This document shows, piece after piece, positions 17,923-25,671 of a stretch of 64,000 nucleotides of DNA. Position numbers and translations under genes: made by a program. This DNA is from Intestinimonas massiliensis (ex Afouda et al. 2020). GTDB lineage: Bacteria > Bacillota > Clostridia > Oscillospirales > Oscillospiraceae. Within the stretch, counting starts at the first letter, position 1; each line of letters opens with the position of its first letter. The notes beneath the pieces are model-generated. The model ran no database searches and was not told where the DNA came from. It saw only the letters and a program-made list of their open reading frames with translations. The stretch covers positions 2,415,643 through 2,479,642 of the forward strand of contig NZ_LR131147.1 in the NCBI RefSeq assembly GCF_900626285.1. The letters are read 5' to 3'.

Positions 17923-19263
17923 TCAGTAGGTGCGATGATTCAGCTCGCCCCACAGCTTCTTGGCCTGCTCCATGGTCCAGGCGTTGATGCGCTCTTCATC
18001 AATGCCCACGAACTCCCGGTCCTTGTACAGCACCTTGCCGTTGATGATGGTGGTGCGGCAGTTCTTGCCCATCATGCCGAAGAGCATGTGGCCGTCGATG
18101 TTCTCGGCGGAGAAGGGGGTGAAGGGCTTGTAGTCCATGACGATCACGTCGGCGGCGGCGCCGGGCTTCAGCACGCCCAGGGGCTTCTTGAAGTAGCGGG
18201 CGCAGATCTTGGCGTTGTTCTCAAACAGCATGCCGGTGGCCTCGCACCAGCCCACATTGGGCAGGCAGGCGTTGTGGCGCTGCATGGGCAGCAGCACCTT
18301 CAGGCTCTCCAGCATGTCGTGGGTGTAGGCGTCGGTGCCCAGGCCGATGAGGATGCCCTTGCCGTACATCTGGAGCACCGGGGAGCAGCCCACCGCGTTG
18401 CCCATGTTGGACTCCGGGTTGTGGCACACCATGGTATTGGTCTCCTTGATGATGTCCAGCTCGGCGGGGGAGACGTGGATGCAGTGGCCCAGCATGGTCT
18501 TTTCCCCCAGAATGCCGTTGTACAGCAGCCGGTTCACCGGGCGGCAGCCGTAGTTGCGCAGGGAATCGTACACGTCGTTCATGCCCTCGGCCACGTGGAT
18601 GTGGAAGCCGGTCATGCCGTCGTTGGCCTTCACCATCTCCTCAAAGGTCTTGTCGGAGATGGTGAACAGGGCGTGGCCGCCGAACATGGCCTTTATCATG
18701 TCGTCGTCCTGCTCCTTGGCCCACTTGGCGAAGTCGGCGTTCTCCTGGATGGACTGGCGGGTCTTTTCCTCGCCGTCCCGCTCGGACACCTCATAGCACA
18801 GGTTGGCCCGGATGCCCAGCTCCTGGCACACGTCCTTGATGGCGAACAGGGAGCCGGGGATCTCGCAGAAGGAGGCGTGGTGGTCGAAAATGGTGGTGAC
18901 ACCGTCCCGGATGCAGTCCAGCACCGTGGCGTAGGCGCTGGCGCGGGTTCCGTCCAGGGTCAGGTGGCGGTCGATGTTCCACCACATCCCCTCCAGCACC
19001 TCCAGGAAGTTGGTGGGATTGTTGCCCTCGATGGACAGGCCCCGGGCCAGGCCGGAGTAGATGTGGGTGTGGACGTTGATGAGGCCGGGCATGATGACCC
19101 CGCCCCTGGCGTCCACAAATTCCGCGTCGGGGTACTTGGCCTTCAGATCGGCCAGGTTTCCCACTTCCTTGACGGCCTCGCCGTCCAGCACCACCGCGCC
19201 GTCCTCCAGGTAGGGGAGCGACGGGTTGCGGGTAATCACTTTTCCGTTTCCAACCAGCAGCAT
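17923..19263 (-). CDS. ssnA: SsnA-family amidohydrolase (purine aminohydrolase type)
   Basis: This 446-aa member of the guanine deaminase/cytosine deaminase amidohydrolase superfamily has the metal motif NVHTHIY (about residue 68), a His-rich strand (FHIHVAEG, about 226), LGHCIHVSP (about 263) and GLGTDAYTHD (about 313). In the purine cluster it is expected to hydrolyse an amino or imino group of a purine or ring-opened intermediate. It is the first gene of ssnA-ygfK-xdh (32 nt to ygfK). A GGAGGAAC box precedes ATG 19263. Expression appears controlled by a promoter at 19484-19512 and a leader terminator at 19304-19335. Confidence 0.93.
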   Translation of the reverse strand: MLLVGNGKVITRNPSLPYLEDGAVVLDGEAVKEVGNLADLKAKYPDAEFVDARGGVIMPGLINVHTHIYSGLARGLSIEGNNPTNFLEVLEGMWWNIDRHLTLDGTRASAYATVLDCIRDGVTTIFDHHASFCEIPGSLFAIKDVCQELGIRANLCYEVSERDGEEKTRQSIQENADFAKWAKEQDDDMIKAMFGGHALFTISDKTFEEMVKANDGMTGFHIHVAEGMNDVYDSLRNYGCRPVNRLLYNGILGEKTMLGHCIHVSPAELDIIKETNTMVCHNPESNMGNAVGCSPVLQMYGKGILIGLGTDAYTHDMLESLKVLLPMQRHNACLPNVGWCEATGMLFENNAKICARYFKKPLGVLKPGAAADVIVMDYKPFTPFSAENIDGHMLFGMMGKNCRTTIINGKVLYKDREFVGIDEERINAWTMEQAKKLWGELNHRTY

Positions 19264-19303
19264 CTGTGGTTCCTCCTATCATATATGATATTCTTTTTTC
19301 CAA

Positions 19304-19335
19304 GAAAAAAACGTCCATTCCTCAGAGAATGGACG
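19304..19335 (-). terminator. Leader terminator (attenuator) ahead of ssnA
   Basis: A perfect 9-bp stem (19312-19320 with 19327-19335) is followed on the minus strand by seven T residues. It lies about 40 nt before the ssnA start and about 150 nt after the predicted transcription start, so it would end transcription in the leader unless an alternative fold forms. Confidence 0.8.
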
Positions 19336-19477
19336 CCAGCGTTCCGGGAGGGCGGCGGCGTGCGCGCAACCTCCAGACGAATTCCAGGTCCATCCAGCCC
19401 GTGCGCGAAAGCACTCCGTTGCAGCCACAACCAAATGATAAAAATTTGTGAAACATGAACAGAATAGTTTGCTCTAC
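19336..19477 (-). promoter_or_regulatory. Structured ssnA leader, candidate riboswitch/aptamer with antiterminator
   Basis: About 140 nt of GC-rich leader lie between the predicted start site and the attenuator. The segment complementary to plus-strand 19388-19395 reads GGATGGAC in the RNA and can pair (one G-U) with GTCCATTC, the 5' arm of the terminator, giving mutually exclusive folds. Additional local hairpins (GTGC/GCAC; GGAGG/CCTCC) could form a ligand pocket. A structured motif named after ssnA has been reported in comparative RNA surveys. I cannot verify that this is a member. Purine or molybdenum-cofactor sensing would fit the operon. Confidence 0.6.
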
Positions 19478-19483
19478 GGGTCT

Positions 19484-19512
19484 ATATTACCACGAAAACC
19501 ACGGGCGTGCAA
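19484..19512 (-). promoter_or_regulatory. Promoter of the ssnA operon
   Basis: On the minus strand TTGCAC (19507-19512), a 17-nt spacer and TAATAT (19484-19489). Confidence 0.75.
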
Positions 19513-19529
19513 CACCTTTGTGAGAAAAA

Positions 19530-19544
19530 CTAAAAAATTTTTAG
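19530..19544. promoter_or_regulatory. Palindrome CTAAAAAATTTTTAG between ssnA and its regulator
   Basis: A near-perfect 15-bp palindrome about 26 bp upstream of the ssnA -35, between the divergent ssnA and regulator promoters. It is the cleanest copy of the putative purine-regulon operator together with the one at 37083-37097. Confidence 0.6.
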
Positions 19545-19558
19545 CCCACATAATTTTA

Positions 19559-19586
19559 TTGCAATTGCGTCATTCTGTGGTAAAAT
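19559..19586 (+). promoter_or_regulatory. Promoter of the DauR-type regulator
   Basis: TTGCAA (19559-19564), a 16-nt spacer and TAAAAT (19581-19586), divergent from the ssnA promoter. Confidence 0.65.
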
Positions 19587-19640
19587 AAAAGCACCGAAAG
19601 ACGACAATTTCCATCATTTCCATCAAAGGAGAGACGCGCC

Positions 19641-20279
19641 GTGTTAGAAGCCTCTACGCTGCAATTCCTGTTCAAACTGGCCAAGGGAATCGCCAGCCAG
19701 TTTGGCCCCAACTGCGAGGTGGTAGTCCACGACCTGGCCACCAACGACCCGGAGAGCTCCATTGTCGCCATTGAAAACGGGCAGGTCACCGGCCGCAAGG
19801 TGGGGGACGGTCCCTCCCACGTGGTGCTGGAGGCTCTGCGGGGGGAGAACAACGAGCTGCACGACCACCTGAGCTACCTGACCAAGACCAAGGACGGCAA
19901 GATCCTCAAGTCCACCACCATCTATATCCGGGATGATGACGGGACCCCCATCGGCATCTTCGGCATCAACTACGACATCACCCTCATGCTGGCCATGGAG
20001 ACCGCCCTGAAGCAGTTTACAGCTACCGAAAAAGAGGAGAAGGAGCCGGAGGCCATCTCCCGCAACGTGTCCGACCTGCTGGATGAGCTGATCCAGCAGA
20101 GCGTGAAGATCGTGGGCAAACCGGTGGCCCTCATGAGCAAGGAGGACAAGGTGAAGGCGGTGCAGTTCCTCAACGACACCGGCGCCTTCCTCATTACCAA
20201 GAGCGGCGACAAGGTGTGCAAGTTCTTCGGCATCTCCAAGTACACCCTGTACAGCTACATTGACGAGGCCAAAGAGTAA
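19641..20279 (+). CDS. YheO/DauR-type PAS-HTH transcriptional regulator of the purine island
   Basis: The 212-aa protein has an N-terminal YheO-like PAS domain (about residues 5-115; GPNCEVVVHDL, TTIYIRDDDGTPIGIFGINYD) and a C-terminal HTH (about 160-208; ALMSKEDKVKAVQFLNDTG, KFFGISKYTLYSYI) as in DauR-like proteins. The start codon is GTG at 19641 with AAAGGAGA upstream; no ATG fits the domain. It is divergent from the ssnA operon and the only regulator inside the island, so it is the best candidate to bind the repeated CTAAAAAATTTTTAG sites, perhaps using a purine as PAS ligand. That link is inferred. Confidence 0.85.
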   Translation: MLEASTLQFLFKLAKGIASQFGPNCEVVVHDLATNDPESSIVAIENGQVTGRKVGDGPSHVVLEALRGENNELHDHLSYLTKTKDGKILKSTTIYIRDDDGTPIGIFGINYDITLMLAMETALKQFTATEKEEKEPEAISRNVSDLLDELIQQSVKIVGKPVALMSKEDKVKAVQFLNDTGAFLITKSGDKVCKFFGISKYTLYSYIDEAKE

Positions 20280-20290
20280 AAAGCCCGGAA

Positions 20291-20326
20291 AGTGCCCGGC
20301 TCCGCAAGGAGCCGGGCACTTTTTTA
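20291..20326 (+). terminator. Terminator after the regulator gene
   Basis: A 13-bp perfect stem (20291-20303 with 20308-20320), loop GCAA, then a T run. It sits between converging genes and may also slow transcription from the permease side. Confidence 0.9.
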
Positions 20327-20327
20327 T

Positions 20328-21656
20328 TTACTTGGATTCCTTTTCCTTGGGCAGGATCAGGTTCAGGATAATGGCCATGATGGTGGCCACCACCACGGAG
20401 GAGGAGCCGAACACGGTGTTTACCCAGCCGGGGAAGCCCTCGCCGGCCAGGCAGCCGGACACCTGAGTGATGCCAACGCCCAGGGCCACGGACAGGCCCA
20501 CCACGGAGCTCTTCCGGGGCGTGAAGCCGCCCTCGGTGATCATACGGATACCGGTCATGGTAATGGTGGCGAACACGGAGATGGTGGCGCCGCCGATGAC
20601 GCACTGGGGAATGGTGGTGAGCAGGGAGGCAAACTTGGGCACCAGGCCGGCCACCAGCAGGATGAGGGAGGCCAGCACGAACACCGCCCGGTTGATGACC
20701 TTGTTGACGGTGACGATGCCCACGTTCTGGCTGTAGGAGGCGGTGGGCAGGCCGCCGAAGAAGGCGCCCAGGATGCTCATGATGCCCTGGCCGATGATGC
20801 CGCCGGACAGCTCCTTGTCGGTGGGCATCCGGTCCATGCCGCCCATGGTGGTGGAGGACAGGTCGCCAATGGTCTGCACTGCGTTGACCACATACACAAT
20901 GGCCAGGGAGACGCAGGCGGAGGGAATGAACTTGATTTCAAAAGGCATGACCTGGGGCAGGGCAAACCAGCTGGAGGAGCCGATACCGGACAGATCCACG
21001 ATCCCCATGAAGTAGGCCAGGATGTAGCCCACGATCATGCCGAAGAGGATAGCGCCCAGCTTGAAGATGCCCTTGGTGAAGTTGGACAGGATGACCACCA
21101 CCGCCAGGGTGACGAGGGCCACCACCCAGCTCTTCACGTTGCCGAACCACTCGGTGCCCGCGCCGCCGGCCATGTACTTCACGGCGGTGGGGTAGAGGGA
21201 CAGGCCGATGGTGAAAATCACCGTGCCGGTGACCAGCGGGGGGAACAGGGGGCGGATCCATCTGACGAAGATGCCGAACACAATGGCCACAATGCCGCCC
21301 ACGATCTCAGCGCCCAGAATGGTTGCAATGTCAAATTCCGCGCCGATGGCCTGCAGAGTGGGAATGTAAGCGAAGCTGATGCCCATGATCACCGGCAGGC
21401 CGGAACCGATCCGCCCGAAAATGGGGAAGAGCTGGAGCAGGGTGGCCAGCGCGGTCAGAATCAGGGAGACCTGGATCATCAGGGTTTTTTCCGCCTCCGA
21501 CAGACCGCAGGTGTTGGAGACCAGAATAGCCGGCGTAATGATGCCGACCACGGCCGCCACCACGTGCTGCAGACCCAGGGGGACCAGCTGGCCCGGCTGG
21601 GGAATGCCTTTCCACTGGAATACGGTATCAGCGCTGCTGAGTTTCGGTGTACCCAT
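20328..21656 (-). CDS. NCS2-family xanthine/uracil permease
   Basis: The 442-aa polytopic membrane protein has about 12-14 hydrophobic segments. NCS2 signatures include QHVVAAVVGIITPA near the N-terminus, the FGIFVRWIRPLFPPLVTGTVI block and the conserved loop GIMSILGAFFGGLPTASYSQNVG. It should import purines (xanthine, urate or uracil) by proton symport. Context favours a purine. The start at 21656 (MGTPKLSSAD) has GAGGTGACAGGA upstream; the ATG at 21692 has none. Its promoter is at 21709-21737, and two A/T palindromes lie at or just after the start site. Confidence 0.92.
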   Translation of the reverse strand: MGTPKLSSADTVFQWKGIPQPGQLVPLGLQHVVAAVVGIITPAILVSNTCGLSEAEKTLMIQVSLILTALATLLQLFPIFGRIGSGLPVIMGISFAYIPTLQAIGAEFDIATILGAEIVGGIVAIVFGIFVRWIRPLFPPLVTGTVIFTIGLSLYPTAVKYMAGGAGTEWFGNVKSWVVALVTLAVVVILSNFTKGIFKLGAILFGMIVGYILAYFMGIVDLSGIGSSSWFALPQVMPFEIKFIPSACVSLAIVYVVNAVQTIGDLSSTTMGGMDRMPTDKELSGGIIGQGIMSILGAFFGGLPTASYSQNVGIVTVNKVINRAVFVLASLILLVAGLVPKFASLLTTIPQCVIGGATISVFATITMTGIRMITEGGFTPRKSSVVGLSVALGVGITQVSGCLAGEGFPGWVNTVFGSSSVVVATIMAIILNLILPKEKESK

Positions 21657-21669
21657 TCCTGTCACCTCA

Positions 21670-21703
21670 CAAAAATTTTTTAGCGCAAACAATATTTTTT
21701 ACA
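21670..21703. promoter_or_regulatory. A/T palindromes in the permease 5' region
   Basis: Two sites related to the purine-regulon palindrome (21670-21684 and, less perfect, 21690-21703), centres about 20 bp apart. Unlike the other genes they lie at and downstream of the predicted start site, a position more typical of repression. Confidence 0.45.
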
Positions 21704-21708
21704 ATCAA

Positions 21709-21737
21709 ACTATAACCGATTTGGACCCCGGATGCAA
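21709..21737 (-). promoter_or_regulatory. Promoter of the permease gene
   Basis: On the minus strand TTGCAT (21732-21737), a 17-nt spacer and TATAGT (21709-21714). Confidence 0.7.
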
Positions 21738-21854
21738 GGAAAATATGAAAACCGGCAGCCAAAAAGCAACGTGAATTTTTGTGGGAAATAGACAAAACAA
21801 AGGGAGCCAAATGGTAGAATCCGTTATAAAACGCCAATAAATAGACCGTAAAGT

Positions 21855-21890
21855 TTAAAAAAGCGGCCGTCCGAATGGACGGCCGCTTTT
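21855..21890 (-). terminator. Terminator downstream of ridA
   Basis: A 12-bp GC-rich stem (21861-21872 with 21877-21888), loop GAAT, followed on the minus strand by a T run. It is now separated from the ridA stop codon by the duplicated gene end and the hairpin-rich insert. Confidence 0.85.
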
Positions 21891-21903
21891 CTGCGGAACC
21901 ATG

Positions 21904-22161
21904 CTTACTTAACGGCGACAGCCTCGATCTCGAAGAGGGCGCCCTTGGGCAGAGCGGCCGACCCATGCGGCTTTGCCGCATGGGGACCCGATTACATTTC
22001 CGCGGGCAAAATGAATTTGCCCTGCGGCGAGGTTTTGCTGTGCAAAACGCTCGGACGCGCCACTTGGCGCGATTCCAGGTGGCCGTGCGCTGCCTCGCTG
22101 TGGTTCTTACTTAACGGCGACAGCCTCGATCTCGAAGAGGGCGCCCTTGGGCAGAGCGGCC
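21904..22161. mobile_element. Hairpin-rich insert in the ridA 3' UTR, flanked by 56-bp direct repeats that rebuild the gene end
   Basis: Positions 21904-21959 and 22106-22161 are identical 56-bp copies of the last 18 codons, the stop codon and one base beyond. Between them are 146 bp (21960-22105) of hairpins. CCCATGCGG/CCGCATGGG comes first, then a stem enclosing GCAAAATGAATTTGC, then GTTTTGC/GCAAAAC and CGCGCCA/TGGCGCG. The left copy joins the original downstream terminator and the right copy joins intact ridA, as expected for insertion with a long target duplication. No protein is encoded. Confidence 0.75.
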
Positions 22162-22481
22162 ACCTGGACGCAGGAGCGGGCGGGAGCCTCGCCGGTGAAG
22201 TACTCGGCGTAGATGGCGTTGATGGCGGCGAAGTCGTTGATGTCGGCCAGGAACACGGTGGTCTTGGTCACATCGCAGAAGTCCATACCGCCGGCCTTCA
22301 GCACGGCGCCCAGGTTGTCCAGAGCCTGACGGGCCTGGGCCTCCACACCGGCGGGCAGCTCCCCGGTGGCGGGGATCAGGCCCAGCTGGCCGGAGGTGTA
22401 CAGGGTGTTGCCGGCCAGCTTGGCGTGGCAGTAGGGGCCCACGGCGGCGGGGGCGTTGGCGGCGGAAATGGTCTGATTCAT
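22107..22481 (-). CDS. ridA: RidA family enamine/imine deaminase
   Basis: The 124-aa protein has the full YjgF/YER057c/UK114 fold. It shows GPYCHAKLAGNTLYTSGQLG near the N-terminus, the GGMDFCDVTKTTVFL strand and the substrate-binding Arg in ARSCVQVAALPKGALFEIEA. RidA hydrolyses reactive enamines such as 2-aminoacrylate, which PLP lyases like DpaL release, so it fits as a detoxifying partner of purine degradation. A GGAGGAA box precedes ATG 22481. The last 18 codons are duplicated downstream around a hairpin-rich insert, but the reading frame is intact. Confidence 0.95.
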   Translation of the reverse strand: MNQTISAANAPAAVGPYCHAKLAGNTLYTSGQLGLIPATGELPAGVEAQARQALDNLGAVLKAGGMDFCDVTKTTVFLADINDFAAINAIYAEYFTGEAPARSCVQVAALPKGALFEIEAVAVK

Positions 22482-22523
22482 AAAAAAATTCCTCCTTATT
22501 AAAATATATGTCCTTTCAATTCC

Positions 22524-22551
22524 ATTATAATCGGGTACAGAAAAAAATCAA
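22524..22551 (-). promoter_or_regulatory. Promoter of ridA
   Basis: On the minus strand TTGATT (22546-22551), a 16-nt spacer and a perfect TATAAT (22524-22529). Confidence 0.7.
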
Positions 22552-22557
22552 GGACAA

Positions 22558-22573
22558 CTTAAAAATTTTTTGC
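22558..22573. promoter_or_regulatory. A/T palindrome upstream of ridA (putative purine-regulon operator)
   Basis: GCAAAAAATTTTTAAG on the minus strand, centred about 15 bp upstream of the -35, close to the proximal dpaL site position (about 16 bp). Confidence 0.55.
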
Positions 22574-22679
22574 CTCCGCCAGAAAATCGTGGGAAAGGCT
22601 TCACAAAAGGGTAAGAGGGTCTTTGCAAATAATTAAGAAAATTTTGTTATCCTGAGACAAACAAAAGGGAGGAAACGAT

Positions 22680-23435
22680 ATGGAACCGATTCTGCGTGTG
22701 GAGCATCTGGTGCGGGAGTACGGCCTGACCCGGGCCATCAGCGATGTGAGTTTTTCGGTGGATCAGGGGGAATTCGTGGGCATCATGGGGGCGTCGGGCA
22801 GCGGCAAATCCACCCTGCTCAACTGCGTGTCCACCATCGACAGCCCCACCGGGGGCAAGATCTGGGTGGAGGGGAGAGAGGTGACCCGGCTGAAGCCCAG
22901 GGAGATCTCCCGGTTCCGGCGGGAGCGGCTGGGCTTCGTGTTCCAGGACTGCAACCTGCTGGACACCCTCACCGCCTTTGAGAACATCGCCCTGGCCCTC
23001 ACCATCCGGGGGACGGCCCCGGGACTGGTGGAGAAAAAGGTGAAGGAGACCGCCCGCCTGCTGGAGATCGCCGACTGCATGGGCAAGTACCCCTATCAGA
23101 TGTCCGGCGGCCAGCGGCAGCGGACGGCGGCGGCCCGTGCCATCGTGACTGGCCCCGCCCTGGTGCTGGCCGACGAGCCCACCGGGGCCCTGGACTCCAA
23201 GTCCGCCAAGCTGCTGCTGGACCGGTTTGAGGCGTTGAACAGCCAGCGGGAGGCCACCATCCTGATGGTCACCCACGACGCCTTCACCGCCAGCTACTGC
23301 CACCGCATCCTCTTTCTTCAGGATGGGGCGGTGCTCACCCAGCTGGAGCGGGGAGCGAAGAGCCGGAAGGAATTCTTCCGGGAGATCATCGGCGTGGTGA
23401 CCCGGCTGGGAGGTGACCAGAGCGATGTTCTCTAA
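22680..23435 (+). CDS. ABC transporter ATP-binding protein, BceA/MacB type
   Basis: The 251-aa ATPase has Walker A GASGSGKSTLL (about residue 38), a Q loop, signature MSGGQRQRTAAARAI (about 141), Walker B ALVLADEPTGALD and the H-loop in MVTHD. It matches the subfamily that powers FtsX-type permeases in peptide-antibiotic resistance or lipoprotein handling. It overlaps the permease gene downstream, forming a two-gene operon. Substrate is not determined; Bce systems usually respond to bacitracin-like or lantibiotic peptides, but no BceRS pair is adjacent. A GGGAGGAAAC box precedes ATG 22680. Confidence 0.92.
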   Translation: MEPILRVEHLVREYGLTRAISDVSFSVDQGEFVGIMGASGSGKSTLLNCVSTIDSPTGGKIWVEGREVTRLKPREISRFRRERLGFVFQDCNLLDTLTAFENIALALTIRGTAPGLVEKKVKETARLLEIADCMGKYPYQMSGGQRQRTAAARAIVTGPALVLADEPTGALDSKSAKLLLDRFEALNSQREATILMVTHDAFTASYCHRILFLQDGAVLTQLERGAKSRKEFFREIIGVVTRLGGDQSDVL

Positions 23436-25197
23436 GCTGGCCTGGAAAAACGTCCGCCGCAGCGTGAAGGACTACGGGGTGTGGTTCCTCACCATCGTGT
23501 TCGGCGTGTGTCTGTTCTATGTGTTCAACGCCCTGGAGAACCAGTCGGTGCTCCGCTTTCTGGCCCAGAACCCCAAGGTCAATATCGTGGAGGCCATCCA
23601 GCGGCTCATCGGTATGCTGTCCGTCTTTGTGTGGGTGGTGCTGGCCTTCCTGATCCTATACGCCTCCGGCTTCCTCATCCGCCGCCGGAAGAGCGAGCTG
23701 GGCACCTACCTGCTGCTGGGTATGGAGCGGTGGCAGGTGGCCCGGCTGCTGCTGGCCGAAACGGTGTGCATCGGGGTCCTGGCCCTGGCCGCGGGGCTGG
23801 CGCTGGGGGTGGCGGCCGCCTGGGGCCTGAGCGCCTTCACCGCCAGGCTGTTCGCCGTGCCCATGACCTACTTCACCTTCTCGGTGTCCTTGCCCGCCCT
23901 GGCCAAGACCGCCCTGGCCTTCGCCGCCATCTTCCTCCTGGTGATGGTGTACCACGCCTTCGCCGTCTCCCGGTGTAAGCTCATCGACCTGATACGGGCC
24001 AACCGGGTAAACCAGACCATGCGCCAGCGGAGCCTGGGGGCGTCGGTGGCCCTTTTCCTGGTGGGGATCGTCCTGCTGGTCATCGCCTACGCCATGCTGC
24101 TCACCCGGGGCCTGCTGCGGGTGGATACCCTGTTCTGGGTGATGATCGCTCTGGGCAGCCTGGGTACCCTGCTGTTCTTCCGGTCCCTGTCCGGCTTCCT
24201 GCTGCGGATCTGTCAGAGCAGCAAGAGCCTGTGGTACAAAAACTTGAACCTGTTCGTGCTGCGGCAGTTCAACGCCCGCATCAATACCACCTACCGGTCC
24301 ATGACGGTGATCTGCCTCATGCTGCTGCTGGCCCTGGGCATCACCGCCAGCTCGGTGGGCCTGAACAACACTGTGGAGCAGATGACCAATGAGCGGTACC
24401 CCCGGGATATGCAGCTGATCTTCTGGAACGAGGCCGGGGACCCGGAGCCCGACCTGGCCGGCATTTTAAAGGAGGGGGGCTTTGACCCGGAGAGCGAGTG
24501 CACCGCCTGGTATGCCTTCCCCCTGTACCAGGGAGAGCGGTGCCCGGTGGTGACCCAGGCCGACTACGATGCCCTGACAGAGCGCTGGGGAAAGTCGGGT
24601 GCGGACGCCTTCCTGGCGGGGGAAGGGGCGGAGGTCCTCTCCGACGGAGCGGTCCAGGACGCCCCCCTGAGCTACTGGTGTTTTCTGGCCGACTACGCCG
24701 GGGACAAAAACGCCGCCGAGGAGAAATTTGATGAGGCGCTGTCCGGCCTGGCGAAGCTGGGCGGCTTCAGCTGGTCCAGCAAGCTGCAGAACTGGATGGA
24801 TCTGATGGGCACCAAGGTGCTGGTGCTCTTCATCGGCCTGTACCTGGGTGTGGTGTTCCTGCTGGCCTCGGCGGCGGTGCTGGCCCTCCAGCAGCTGACC
24901 CAGGCCGCCGATTCCGCCGGACAGTACCGGATTCTGTCCCTGCTGGGGGCCCCGGCCAGAATGCGGGGGCGGGCGGTGACCGCCCAGGTGTTCCTGGCCT
25001 TCTTCCTCCCCCTGTCCCTGGCCCTGGTCCACGCCGCGGTGGGCATGACCGCCGCCAACGCCGTCATTGCCGAGGTGGGGAAGGTGGATGCCGCCGCCTC
25101 CTCCGCCGTCACCGCCCTGCTGCTGGTGGTGGTGTACGGGGGCTACTTCCTGGCCACCTGCTGGGGAAGCCGCAGGATTTTGCGCACTTCCCGGTGA
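23425..25197 (+). CDS. FtsX/BceB-type ABC transporter permease
   Basis: The 590-aa protein has an N-terminal helix followed by a cluster of three helices (about residues 15-175), further helices near 205-260 and 290-310, a soluble region of about 155 residues (330-465) and a final three-helix FtsX domain (about 470-585). Compared with BceB (about 650 aa) it is slightly short, with a smaller extracellular domain. The start at 23425 (MFSKLAWKNVRRS) has GGGAGGTG upstream and overlaps the ATPase gene by 11 nt, indicating translational coupling. Partner of the ATPase at 22680-23435; substrate unknown. Confidence 0.88.
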   Translation: MFSKLAWKNVRRSVKDYGVWFLTIVFGVCLFYVFNALENQSVLRFLAQNPKVNIVEAIQRLIGMLSVFVWVVLAFLILYASGFLIRRRKSELGTYLLLGMERWQVARLLLAETVCIGVLALAAGLALGVAAAWGLSAFTARLFAVPMTYFTFSVSLPALAKTALAFAAIFLLVMVYHAFAVSRCKLIDLIRANRVNQTMRQRSLGASVALFLVGIVLLVIAYAMLLTRGLLRVDTLFWVMIALGSLGTLLFFRSLSGFLLRICQSSKSLWYKNLNLFVLRQFNARINTTYRSMTVICLMLLLALGITASSVGLNNTVEQMTNERYPRDMQLIFWNEAGDPEPDLAGILKEGGFDPESECTAWYAFPLYQGERCPVVTQADYDALTERWGKSGADAFLAGEGAEVLSDGAVQDAPLSYWCFLADYAGDKNAAEEKFDEALSGLAKLGGFSWSSKLQNWMDLMGTKVLVLFIGLYLGVVFLLASAAVLALQQLTQAADSAGQYRILSLLGAPARMRGRAVTAQVFLAFFLPLSLALVHAAVGMTAANAVIAEVGKVDAAASSAVTALLLVVVYGGYFLATCWGSRRILRTSR

Positions 25198-25213
25198 AAA
25201 TATGAAAAAACCC

Positions 25214-25242
25214 TTGCAATCGGCCTGGAAATGTGCTATCAT
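25214..25242 (+). promoter_or_regulatory. Promoter of secG
   Basis: TTGCAA (25214-25219), a 17-nt spacer and TATCAT (25237-25242), followed by a leader of about 80 nt. Confidence 0.65.
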
Positions 25243-25328
25243 ACCTCTTACGTGTGAGAGTAGGCGCGGTTTTCGCGCGCCAAAGGATAGCAACATACCC
25301 CATACCGGGGTCGAAAGGACGATGTAGC

Positions 25329-25565
25329 GTGGATATTACCAAGCTGGTTCTGAGCATTATTGATGTGGCGGCCTGCCTGTTCCTGATCGCTGTGGTGCTG
25401 CTCCAGTCCGGCAAGAGCGCGGGCCTGTCCGGCGCCATCGCCGGTGTGGCGGATACCTTTATGACCAAGAACAAGGCCAAGACCTGGGACGCCAAGCTGG
25501 CCAAGATCACCAAGTGGGTGGCCATTGGCTTTATGGTCCTGACCTTTATTATCTGCCTGCTCTGA
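25329..25565 (+). CDS. secG: Preprotein translocase subunit SecG
   Basis: This 78-aa membrane protein has two hydrophobic helices (about residues 3-22 and 57-77) joined by the conserved cytoplasmic loop VLLQSGKSAGLSGAIAG and DTFMTKNKAKT, typical of SecG, which assists SecYE. The start codon is GTG at 25329 with AAAGGA 9 nt upstream; a longer frame from 25233 would translate the leader and lacks a ribosome binding site. The common Firmicute order secG-rnr is preserved here, although separated by a terminator and a separate rnr promoter. Confidence 0.9.
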   Translation: MDITKLVLSIIDVAACLFLIAVVLLQSGKSAGLSGAIAGVADTFMTKNKAKTWDAKLAKITKWVAIGFMVLTFIICLL

Positions 25566-25577
25566 GAAACCCAAGAA

Positions 25578-25609
25578 AACGCCCTTCCGGCTTCGGAAGG
25601 GCGTTTTTT
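25578..25609 (+). terminator. Terminator after secG
   Basis: A 12-bp stem (25578-25589 with 25594-25605), loop GCTT, then six T residues. Confidence 0.9.
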
Positions 25610-25610
25610 G

Positions 25611-25639
25611 TTGAGTGCGCCCTCAAACAGGGGTATAAT
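25611..25639 (+). promoter_or_regulatory. Promoter of rnr
   Basis: TTGAGT (25611-25616), a 17-nt spacer and TATAAT (25634-25639). Confidence 0.65.
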
Positions 25640-25671
25640 ACAGACAAGCGCACAAAAGAAAGGAAATGTTT

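Noticed and set aside
19264..19640. Classical guanine/adenine riboswitch ahead of ssnA
   Set aside because: The conserved loop and junction sequences of that class are not visible on either strand; only a generic terminator/antiterminator can be supported.
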